This document shows positions 12,501 through 64,000 of a stretch of 64,000 nucleotides of DNA, one piece after another (position 1 is the stretch's first letter; each line of letters begins with the position of its first letter). The notes below the pieces were generated by a model. That model did not search any database, was not told where the DNA came from, and was given only the letters and a program-made list of their open reading frames with translations. This DNA is from Gorsachius magnificus. Lineage: Eukaryota; Chordata; Aves; Pelecaniformes; Ardeidae. Location of the stretch: contig CM067084.1 in assembly GCA_034008185.1 (NCBI GenBank), positions 6,653,385-6,717,384 of the forward strand, in the 5' to 3' direction. The translations under genes and the position numbers were made by a program.

Positions 12501-15105
12501 CTAAACCCACGTGGTTTCTGTCGTTCTCAGATTTCCTATTTTGTCTTCACGTAAAAATCCCAAGAATACCTTTACAGAAATTTCATTGCTCTGTTTTGAT
12601 GATATTCATTCTGCTCAAACCGGTTTGTATATGGCAGCATCTTACAACGTGATTCAAACAGAAAAACAAAAAAACCTTGTTCCTGTTCTACTACAGAAAG
12701 AGTATACGGACATGATAGACTATGGCAATAACCCCAACTCCAACTGCGTTTGCACTGATGCGAGTGGCTCCAGACCCCTCCCAAGCCCCCGCACACTTTC
12801 TAAACTTCACCGTGATTCTTTAAGTTCCTTCCTACATGTCATCACACAAGCTAAAGCTGGACTGGCACTCAGAGTTACCTACAAGCACAGAGCGCGGCAA
12901 AATATCATACATACATAGCTTTGATGCTTTCAGTGAGGTTAGTTTCAAATGAAAGAAACTGCTTCCCTCTTTTTGTGAAACCTCTGACTTCTGACCCTGT
13001 AGCCACAAAAATTTTCTCTTGTGGTGTATTAAGAGCTCCTCCCAATTCCAGTCTTGCAATTTTTTTGCCTGGCAGAGTCTTAAACACTGGCTGCAAATAG
13101 AAAAGCAATTTTCATCATCACAATATCGTATTTATGGTAATCTTTTAACATAAAGAATAATAAACTTGCTTTACAGTTTCTGGCAAAAACTAAGGATGCT
13201 ATGGATTACATGCAGACAAAAATAATCTGTACATTTCTCTTCATACAAAGCAGTCAAGAATTTTATAAGTCAATAAATAGAAAAAGCTGTAAAATATAAC
13301 AAATTAAGACTTTATTATTTCAGTGTTATTCATCCGTAGGAAGATTACAGCACTGCTGGTAGCTGTAAGGTTTTTGTTTGTTTTTTTTTTCTACAGAACA
13401 CCACACTCCCTCCCTCCCTCGCTCTTAAATGTTGCATTCTTATTCCAGAAGACTACATAAATTATTTTTTTTGTATTACTATAGAGTCCTTATGAGCTGG
13501 CTATGAACTTTTTCGAGGGGAAAAAGATAAAATGATATTTTTGTATTAAGCTAGGCATCAGTCTAGGCTCTTAAAAAGCAATTAGTTTGTCAAAATACCC
13601 TAAAGTGACTGACTTGATGAATCACTGCAAGTTTTTCCCCAGTCACAGTATCCGTCTATAAGTGCAAGCTTAAGCCCAACCAAACCGCGAAGCAAAAGGT
13701 GGTAAACTGACTTTTTTGTGATGATATACACTAGTGTCCAACTCTACAACTGTGGAGGACCATGCGCTTGTCCAGGCATGAAACCTGCACGCCCTCCTCA
13801 TGGTTTAGGCATCAGTCCACAGCTCTACCTAGACACCTTCCCCAGGTATCTTGTTTCCCATATCAATAAAAACAGAATTTTAAAGTTCATTAGGAAGAAT
13901 ATTTAAAAAATAAAATTTTAAACAGAACATTTTCACTTACCACAGCTTCCCCTTTTTTTATGCCAAAACATGTAATGACTCCATCCTGATCTCCAACCAC
14001 CACCTTCAAAAGTATAACACGTTGTTATTTTGATTACCTGAATAAATATTTTTTAAATAATGCTTTTCCTACATTAGTCGTATTTTCCTATATTTAAGCG
14101 CTTTAAGTTCTACAGAACTTAATTTACACAGGTGTATGTAGGAAAGCTAGATGAACTGCTATAGGCAGAACACTAAAGTGTAAGAACAATCATTTAAGTG
14201 ATGGCATTTACAATCCTTTTTCTGCCTCTAGTTGTAAACACCAGCAACCATCAGGCGGAACACTCCAGAAAGGTGTATTGGGGAATAGTTCTCTTTTCAT
14301 AGGGAGAATGTGTTATTAAAGCAAAAAACACAGTTATTTCTCTAGAGTTTTACTAAGGTTCCTTAGCTTGAACTTGTATTAAGGAAAATTAAAAAAGTTA
14401 GTTTCTCATCTATATTAAGTGTTGGCAAAACAGAAATAAGAGAAACCCGCAAGCACTTCCTTGAGGTTTCAGCAACGCCTGAAGTTTTGAAAAGCGCTTA
14501 TGGGTGCCGCCAGTTTTCCAGAAACAAATTCAGTCTTTTTTTCCTCGATTTTTTCCAACACTTTTTCAAACAGTTCCAAGAACCGGGTTCCAAAGTTTCT
14601 CCCCCCGACACACTGACTCCCCGAAGCCGACCAGTGACACCGTCCGGCAGGTTCCCCCGGCGGGAGAAGCCCCGCGCCGCCGACAGCCGCTACCTTCTGC
14701 GTCGCCGTTCGCCCCGAGGCGGGAAGGAGCCTCATGGTCTTCTGCGCCGTCACCCCCACCTGTGGGAAGACACACTCGCCACAACCGAGCACGTTCCGGC
14801 GCCGGCAGCCCAGCGCAGGGCGGCGGGAGCGGGGCTGAGGCGCGACGCCGCGGGGCCCCCGGGGGCCACCCGGCCCGCCCCGCCGCCGGGGGCACCGGGC
14901 CCCCCGCCGGGCTTCTCGCCGCCCCCCGCCCCTCAAGGGGCCGCCGGCCGCCTCCCCCTCACGGGCCGCCTTGCCCCGCCGGCCGCCCCCGCCTGCCCAG
15001 GCCGCTGGCCGGCCCGCTCCCCCGGCGTGAAGGGAGGGCAGGGCGGTGCCGCCCGCCGGCCGGGCCCACCTGCAGGTAGTCCACGCGGGCCAGGCTCAGC
15101 TCCAT
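396..15105 (-). CDS. BBS7: BBS7, BBSome subunit, 5' 14 coding exons (gene runs off the window at position 1)
   Basis: BBS7 is a subunit of the BBSome, the eight-protein coat that moves membrane cargo in and out of cilia. The coding path is join of 15070-15105, 14694-14759, 13941-14003, 12915-13090, 12153-12339, 11399-11471, 10402-10518, 8907-9037, 8074-8158, 6276-6378, 5536-5728, 3981-4055, 3185-3250 and 396-535, on the minus strand. These sum to 1511 nt (503 codons plus 2 nt), all with GT-AG borders and continuous phase. Residues 1 to about 330 are the beta-propeller (recognisable stretches: [50 protein letters not shown]). Residues about 335-370 are a heptad-rich coiled coil, followed by the GAE-type beta-sandwich ([20 protein letters not shown]). 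The platform and helical C-terminus lie outside the window. Identity rests on near-identity to remembered vertebrate BBS7; certainty is very high. Confidence 0.97.
560..581. repeat. A22 homopolymer (U22 in BBS7 pre-mRNA)
   Basis: A pure run of 22 A on the plus strand. In the BBS7 transcript it is U22 just upstream of the exon 14 acceptor and may serve as extended polypyrimidine tract. Confidence 0.95.
1629..2158 (+). mobile_element. Solo LTR of an avian endogenous retrovirus (ERVL-like)
   Basis: A 530-bp element starts TGTCCTGG and ends CCACAACA, imperfect inverted termini of the TG...CA retroviral type. It is flanked by a perfect 5-bp direct repeat, TTTAT, at 1624-1628 and 2159-2163. A 5-bp duplication fits class III/ERVL elements. 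Internal blocks such as GGCTGGGATAGAGTTAATTT, CAGCTGACCCCAACTG and the ATTAAA at 2027-2032 match an LTR family I recall from many neoavian genomes; the family name is not recalled with confidence. No internal retroviral gene is present, so it is a solo LTR left by recombination. It lies in BBS7 intron 13, antisense to the gene. A (TTA)n microsatellite sits near 1992-2008. Confidence 0.9.
2296..2425 (-). repeat. MIR-like SINE remnant
   Basis: Plus-strand text around AGAGAACTGAGATGGAGATA, AAGTGACCTGCTCAGAACC and GGGACCTGGGAAATAAGAGT follows, in order, the reverse complement of the MIR core (fewer bases than consensus, many substitutions). It is recognised from memory of the consensus; a RepeatMasker run would settle it. 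Confidence 0.5.
3185..3250 (-). CDS. BBS7: BBS7 exon 13
   Basis: Encodes residues 436-457, [20 protein letters not shown] then LK. Length 66 nt, phase 0 at both ends. Part of the GAE domain; downstream intron 13 (536-3184) carries the solo LTR. Confidence 0.94.
3981..4055 (-). CDS. BBS7: BBS7 exon 12
   Basis: Encodes residues 411-435, [20 protein letters not shown] then SCDSE. The 75-nt exon is phase 0 at both ends, so skipping keeps frame. Acceptor CTGCAG, donor GTAAGT. Confidence 0.96.
5536..5728 (-). CDS. BBS7: BBS7 exon 11
   Basis: Encodes residues 346-410. [19 protein letters not shown] completes the coiled coil; [20 protein letters not shown] opens the GAE-type beta-sandwich. Length 193 nt, ending in phase 0 at VLVQ with donor GTGAGT. 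Confidence 0.96.
6276..6378 (-). CDS. BBS7: BBS7 exon 10
   Basis: Encodes residues 312-346, [20 protein letters not shown] then [14 protein letters not shown]. The second half begins the coiled coil. Length 103 nt, phase 1 to 2, acceptor TTTAG, donor GTAATT. Confidence 0.94.
8074..8158 (-). CDS. BBS7: BBS7 exon 9
   Basis: Encodes residues 284-312, [20 protein letters not shown] then EILASTYS and part of Gly. Length 85 nt, phase 0 to 1, acceptor GAAG, donor GTAAGC. Last blade of the propeller. Confidence 0.94.
8907..9037 (-). CDS. BBS7: BBS7 exon 8
   Basis: Encodes residues 240-283, from [20 protein letters not shown] to [10 protein letters not shown]. Length 131 nt; ends in phase 0 with donor [18 protein letters not shown] is a signature propeller strand shared with BBS2-type subunits. 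Confidence 0.96.
9764..9797. repeat. (TA)n/(CA)n microsatellite
   Basis: A run of alternating TA, about 11 units, passes into a short ACAC stretch. It is in BBS7 intron 7. Confidence 0.9.
10402..10518 (-). CDS. BBS7: BBS7 exon 7
   Basis: Encodes residues 201-240, [20 protein letters not shown] through [14 protein letters not shown]. Length 117 nt, with phase 1 at both ends. Donor GTATGT. Propeller region, almost identical to the mammalian protein. Confidence 0.96.
11399..11471 (-). CDS. BBS7: BBS7 exon 6
   Basis: Encodes residues 177-201, [20 protein letters not shown] followed by NGNG and the first base of a Gly codon. Length 73 nt, phase 0 to 1. Acceptor TTTAG, donor GTAATG. Confidence 0.95.
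11505..11596. repeat. A/C-rich low-complexity tract
   Basis: About 90 bases almost entirely of A and C on the plus strand lie just upstream of BBS7 exon 6 (G/U-rich in the transcript). It appears to be simple sequence, not coding. Confidence 0.8.
11884..11920 (-). repeat. Short CR1 LINE 3'-end remnant
   Basis: GTTAGAAGGGACCAATTTGT followed by TATCTAATTCCACC resembles the antisense of the avian CR1 3' end (the GTTGGAAGGGACC...ATCTAGTTCCA block). Only about 37 bp can be matched, with many mismatches. It is in BBS7 intron 5. Confidence 0.4.
12153..12339 (-). CDS. BBS7: BBS7 exon 5
   Basis: Encodes residues 114-176: [19 protein letters not shown] at the start and DRVLRVLQ at the end. The 187-nt exon is preceded by a 12-nt run of T as polypyrimidine tract, ending CTCAG. 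Propeller region. Confidence 0.96.
12915..13090 (-). CDS. BBS7: BBS7 exon 4
   Basis: Encodes residues 56 to 114, starting [18 protein letters not shown] and including [16 protein letters not shown]. It ends within a codon (AT|G, Met) and the donor is the strong GTATGT. Phase and length (176 nt) fit exon 5. Confidence 0.96.
13941..14003 (-). CDS. BBS7: BBS7 exon 3
   Basis: Encodes residues 35-55, [20 protein letters not shown] then V. The exon is 63 nt, phase 0 at both ends. VVVGDxDGV is the conserved first propeller-blade strand in BBS7. Confidence 0.94.
14694..14759 (-). CDS. BBS7: BBS7 exon 2
   Basis: Encodes residues 13-34, beginning [15 protein letters not shown] and ending ATQK. The 66-nt exon has phase 0 at both ends, with acceptor CAG at 14762-14760 and donor GT at 14693-14692. 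It is the first blade of the beta-propeller. Skipping it would keep the frame. Confidence 0.93.
15070..15105 (-). CDS. BBS7: BBS7 exon 1 (start codon)
   Basis: Encodes residues 1-12, [12 protein letters not shown], matching the family start (human begins MDL and shares DYLQV across the junction). The ATG is at 15105-15103. The donor GT is at 15069-15068 directly after CTGCAG. It sits inside the CpG island, and a short 310-bp intron follows. Confidence 0.93.
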
Positions 15106-15299
15106 AGCGCCGGCGGGGAGGGGCCCCCCCCCCCCCGGCCCCTTGGCGGCACGGGGGGGGCGGGGCCTCAGGGAGACGCGCGCCGCCATTGGCCAACGGG
15201 CAGAAGAGGGCGGGGCCCGGTGCGGGCCGGGTCACAGCTGGGCCCGGGTCCCCCCGGGTAATCCGGACTTGGGTGCGGAACCACCGGGACGCCATGGAG

Positions 15300-16125
15300 T
15301 ATCAGTAAAGTAGGAATATTTTATTTAACAACGAAGCATCGGAGGCGTTATTTAGAACAGTGTAACAAAATAGCAGCCCTGCACAGAGTCTGAGTTGTTT
15401 TTTTTTAAAAAAATCATTTCTACCACGGAAAGAGTAGCTTTGGACTGAGTTCACGTCACCTTCCAAAGTTGTTGTTTAAAAAAAAAAAAAAAAATAAAAA
15501 AAATTCTAGTCCTTCCTCTTGAAAGCAAATTAAGTGAATTAGGAAAGGGTACCTGTGTGTACCTCCACATTAAACAGTGCTGCTACAGTTACATTCACAC
15601 TCACCTGATTTTCATTAATTCCTTGTAATCGTACCGCGAGTTCTCAGCTTATACACACTACGGGCATCGCTAATGAAGAACAAAGATTTCAAGTAATCCT
15701 CCACTGACCTCTCGTTCCTACGGGCAGTACGAAATATCCTATTCGTAGCCAGTTGCTGCAAGGAACAGAGTACTACGCTCTACCTGTTACGTTAATTTGT
15801 TTCTTGCAAATTTAGTGCAAAGAATTCTCAGTACGTATTCATAAACCTGTTAAAATATCAGCAATTGATACCATTATACCTTCTTAATGCATAAAAGCAA
15901 AAAAAAAAAAGAAAAAGACAGTTCTTGCTTTTAGACAATTAAAATGAACAGAGCGGTCTTTTTGTGGTGAGTTAATAAAATTTCCTAAGACTAAATTCCA
16001 GAGAAGCTGTACATAAAGTTATTTAGTGCTAAAAATCTACAATACGTTTTTCAAGTATAAGATACTGAAATATTATTGCCAATAAATAGTTGTGCTGTAG
16101 TCAAAGCCACGGTTCCTGTGTTGAA
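15300..16125 (-). other. TRPC3: Probable TRPC3 3' UTR
   Basis: AT-rich DNA follows the TRPC3 stop codon, containing an A-rich tract at about 15480-15500 and another at 15899-15910. It has no open frame of note and ends at the AATAAA at 15325-15320. Confidence 0.6.
15320..15325 (-). terminator. TRPC3: Likely TRPC3 poly(A) signal AATAAA
   Basis: This is the only AATAAA on the minus strand between the TRPC3 stop and BBS7. It would end a 3' UTR of about 0.8 kb, with cleavage near 15300, at the edge of the BBS7 CpG island. It is inferred; no 3'-end reads are available. Confidence 0.6.
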
Positions 16126-61234
<45,109 letters not shown>

Positions 61235-61989
61235 GGTCGGGGTCCCCTCAGGCGGCGGCGGCTGCTGCTGCTTCCCCCGCTCTCGGCCGGCGTCGTCCGG
61301 CAGCCTGTGTGGCGGGGAAGGAGGCAGGAGGAGGAGGAGGAGAGCCCTGCCCGGCGGGGGACAGAGCACCTGGAGAGGACAAAACCCTCACCATAAAACC
61401 ACCGCCGCCCCTCCGCCCTCTCCTCCCGCCGCCCGTCAGGAAGGCGGCGCGATGCGCAGCCCGGCAGCGGCAGCCGGCAAGTGCCGGCGAGCGGGGAGGC
61501 GAGCAAGAGACAGGGCTCCCGGTGGCGGCGGCTCTGCCCCTCTCCTCTCCCTGTCATCATCCCTCGCTAGGACAGCATCGTTACTGAGGCGGAGGGGGCG
61601 AGCCGCCGCGGAGAGGAGCAGCCGCCTACCGCAGCCGGCGCTCCAGAGAGGAGGGGACGCCTCTCCCCCCACCTCCGCCCGCCCAACGGCCGCCTCGGCC
61701 CGGGGCGGGGGGAGGGCGGGGGGGCGCGAGCGGGAGGCGCCATCGCCACAGGGCCCTTACAACTGTCCCTCAACCGCCCCCGCGCCGCCGCCGCCGCCGC
61801 TGAGGTAAAACCTTCTCCCGGCGCGCTTGGTCTTCAGGTACCGGCACCGCCGCTGCTGTGGGGAGCCCTCGGGAGGTCCCCGCCGGCTCACGGGTCCCTG
61901 CAAAGTCGGTACCGAGCCCTCCCAACGCTCCCCGCCGCGGTGCGGGCTGTGAGGGAAGCCGGGGCTGGCGTGAGGCGGTGGGCTGCCAC

Positions 61990-64000
61990 CAGCAAGGTGG
62001 TTTTCGCCAAAACGGCCCGAACACAAAAGCGGTGTGCAGCCCCGTCAAATCCATGTAAAGGTCGGTCATTATTTTGAGAAATACTCCTCCCTACACTGGC
62101 AACAGATGCAGTTAAAATTTTCAGGTAAAAAGAGACTCTCTTGAGTGGCTTACCAATGATAAAAGCAAGTCAAGATTTCCAAAGCGTGCCAGATGTCTGC
62201 CTGAGACTTGACTGGTTTAATTCTGCACGGTGTCAAACTAAAAAAACAGTGGGAGGATGGTTAAGACGCCTATCGCATGTAATCAGAGCTAATTATATGC
62301 TATACATACCAGTCACAAAGATTCTTGCTGTATGGAGACGTATTACCTCTTTTATTAGTATGAGATTTTTCGGTGCATTATGCCATAGGGAAAATTATTC
62401 TATGATAAAACTGCAACCCCACTAAAATCGAGGCAGAGTCTGTGTTTTTATGCACAGAGTATGCAGAATGGTAGGGACACAGAGACTACATGTGTCGATT
62501 TATACATACAATAAAGCTATTCCTTTGCCTACATACTGCTGAGATGCCATTTTTCTCTTGCTTTAGACTTTTTCAAAGCATGATGTGGCTATCGGTATAA
62601 ATTTGCATGAATCTGTATTCAAAAATACAGGTCCTACTGAAATTTAAATTCATCTAAGTTTTCCAATTACTTCAGCGAAAGTGGACTTTAAATCCACGTA
62701 TGACTGCTTAGATCAAATTATCACTGCCGAGCATCATTAAGTAGTCTCTTAATATAAAACGCTCATTACCTCACACTGTACACTGTTTTCAGTACCAGCC
62801 ATGGTTTCGCCTTTGTTGTTTTCCATCTGCACAAAATTGATGCTCATGAAGCACAGGAAAAGCCAACCAAGAGTTTTACAGAGATAACTTACTCAGCTAC
62901 AGCTTTGAAGAAAGAATTGGGTTTTGTTTTCATCAGTTTAATTAGTTTGCATCTTGAACTATTTAGGGAAGTGGTTTTTTAATGTCTTTCATCACATGCA
63001 AAAGGTCAACTGAGCTTCAGTGAAATTACATATGTGTCAGAGTGGATTTTGCTCTCAAGAAACTAATACATTGTGTAGCTACTGTAACTTTGAAGTACTT
63101 GGGATTATTCATTTAGGACAGTCTAGGTGTCTAACCTAATTGAACATACTGTATGAGTGTTAGATATTTTAGAGCATAGCCATGTAACAATCTGTTTGCA
63201 TCAAACTTTGTATGCTTGCAAGGGCCTTTTGACTTAAAAAATTATACTGCCCATATCATACTCCTCTTTCAAAAAAAATCCTCTGTTATTACAGTGGGCT
63301 ACAGGAATGGACTCCAATTGCCTCTAGAATTTCCCTTGAGAACAAAACATAAAAGTACAGCTGAAAGTAGATGAGAAATGCTCTTGCTTCCCAAATGTAT
63401 GCTCAGAGCAAGGCTTATTTTTTTTTCAGAAATAGATAAAAGGGTGTTTTAATATTGGTTCTTAGTTTCAAGAAAGTCATGTTCTTGCTTTTTCTGTTGC
63501 ACTTCCCATCGCTAATTTGAATTACATGTTCTATGGGCTGTGTTTATCATTATCTGAGTATTGTCTAAATAGAGATTGGTTTGCTGTTTCTACAGTGGAA
63601 GGTAATGACGACTATCTATTCAGTTATCCGACACTGATAATACTTGACTTGGAAGTCATCCTTGCTGAAGCCTTCATGTTACATCCCTCCATTTTGAGGG
63701 GTAAACCAACAATAAATCTCCAAGTAATTACAACACTATATATTACCATATATATTTCATGCCATAGAACTTTCACCAAAACTGTTTCTGTAGTTTGCTT
63801 CTGAGAATGCTATGTGAGACAGTGGCAAGAAAACCCCTTATTAAAGTTCATGGTATAGCATTGTAAGCGCTGCGTAGAAGGCCACTTTTTCTACTACGCA
63901 ATACCTAATGTTCGTTTAGATTAAGTGCTTTTCTTCAGCCTGCGCTTCCTGTTTTACTTGCTTTCTGGTCAATTTTGGCCAGCACTTGCTTTCATTTGAA
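61990..64000. other. Upstream DNA with no recognised gene
   Basis: AT-rich sequence upstream of the TRPC3 CpG island. Apart from the exon-like segment at 62770-62826 no gene, repeat family or RNA was recognised. Confidence 0.7.
62770..62826 (-). other. Exon-like 57-bp segment upstream of TRPC3
   Basis: On the minus strand a pyrimidine-rich tract ends TTTTGTGCAG at 62827, then 57 open bases (MENNKGETMAGTENSVQCE) end at GAG before GTAATG. It could be an untranslated or alternative upstream exon of TRPC3, an exon of an unknown transcript, or chance. The peptide is not recognised. Confidence 0.25.

Larger units (their letters stand above)
14560..15290. promoter_or_regulatory. BBS7: CpG island and BBS7 promoter
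   Basis: A sharp change to very GC- and CpG-rich DNA covers BBS7 exons 1 and 2 and the region upstream of the start codon. An inverted CCAAT box (ATTGG at 15188-15192 on plus) sits about 83 bp upstream of the ATG inside the palindrome TTGGCCAA. No TATA box is evident, as expected for a CpG-island housekeeping-type promoter. A C13 tract at 15124-15136 lies 19 bp upstream of the ATG. The island ends abruptly where the TRPC3 3' UTR begins. Confidence 0.85.

Noticed and set aside
12511..12918. 135-codon plus-strand open frame in BBS7 intron 4
   Set aside because: Antisense and running into exon 4; no recognisable domain, and composition like translated intron.
14487..15107. Long plus-strand open frames (up to 206 codons) over the BBS7 promoter
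   Set aside because: They are GC-driven frames antisense to BBS7 exons 1-2, rich in Pro/Ala/Gly/Arg, with no recognisable domain.
15106..15300. An RFX X-box, expected in many ciliary gene promoters
   Set aside because: Only half-site-like GTT/CC matches were seen; no convincing full X-box could be read.
61235..61369. N-terminal extension of TRPC3 beginning at a codon at 61369
   Set aside because: The codon is GTG, no ATG lies in that extension, and a TGA is in frame at 61390-61388. The ATG at 61234 matches the known long isoform.
61400..64000. A divergent gene sharing the TRPC3 CpG island
   Set aside because: No plus-strand exon with recognisable protein or paired splice sites was seen; the known neighbour BLTP1 is not detectable here.

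Overview
This window is vertebrate nuclear DNA, almost certainly from a bird and probably from Neoaves. The evidence is split genes with canonical GT-AG introns, CpG-island promoters in an AT-rich background, an avian-type solo LTR, decayed CR1 LINE and MIR-like SINE pieces, and proteins very close to known amniote proteins. No prokaryotic feature, tRNA, rRNA or CRISPR array was seen.

The window holds two protein-coding genes in tandem, both on the minus strand. Positions 1-15105 hold the 5' part of BBS7, a subunit of the BBSome that carries cargo in cilia. Fourteen coding exons are present (residues 1 to about 503; the family protein is about 715 residues). The remaining exons lie beyond position 1. 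Positions 16126-61234 hold a complete TRPC3, the receptor- and diacylglycerol-activated cation channel. It has 12 coding exons that sum to 2772 nt including the stop, giving 923 residues. Every exon edge was read from the sequence, all are GT-AG, and the reading phase is continuous throughout both genes. The order TRPC3 then BBS7 on one strand matches the conserved amniote block that also contains CCNA2, EXOSC9, BLTP1 (KIAA1109), ADAD1, IL2 and IL21. None of those neighbours is in this window.

Layout by position: 1-395 BBS7 intron 14; 396-14759 BBS7 exons 14 to 2; 14560-15290 CpG island with BBS7 exon 1 and its promoter; about 15300-16125 the likely TRPC3 3' UTR, whose only poly(A) signal lies about 215 bp upstream of the BBS7 start codon; 16126-28343 TRPC3 exons 12 to 6 (C-terminus and channel); 28344-52064 exons 5 to 2 with long introns; 52065-61010 intron 1; 60600-61990 CpG island with exon 1; 61990-64000 upstream DNA with no recognised gene.

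No previously undescribed system is evident. The points most worth checking are the very tight TRPC3-BBS7 junction, BBS7 exon 14 bracketed by complementary U22/A23 tracts, an intact solo LTR with a perfect 5-bp target duplication, the in-phase TRPC3 cassette exon in the calmodulin/IP3-receptor-binding region, a methionine codon created by the TRPC3 exon 1/2 splice, and an unassigned exon-like segment upstream of TRPC3.
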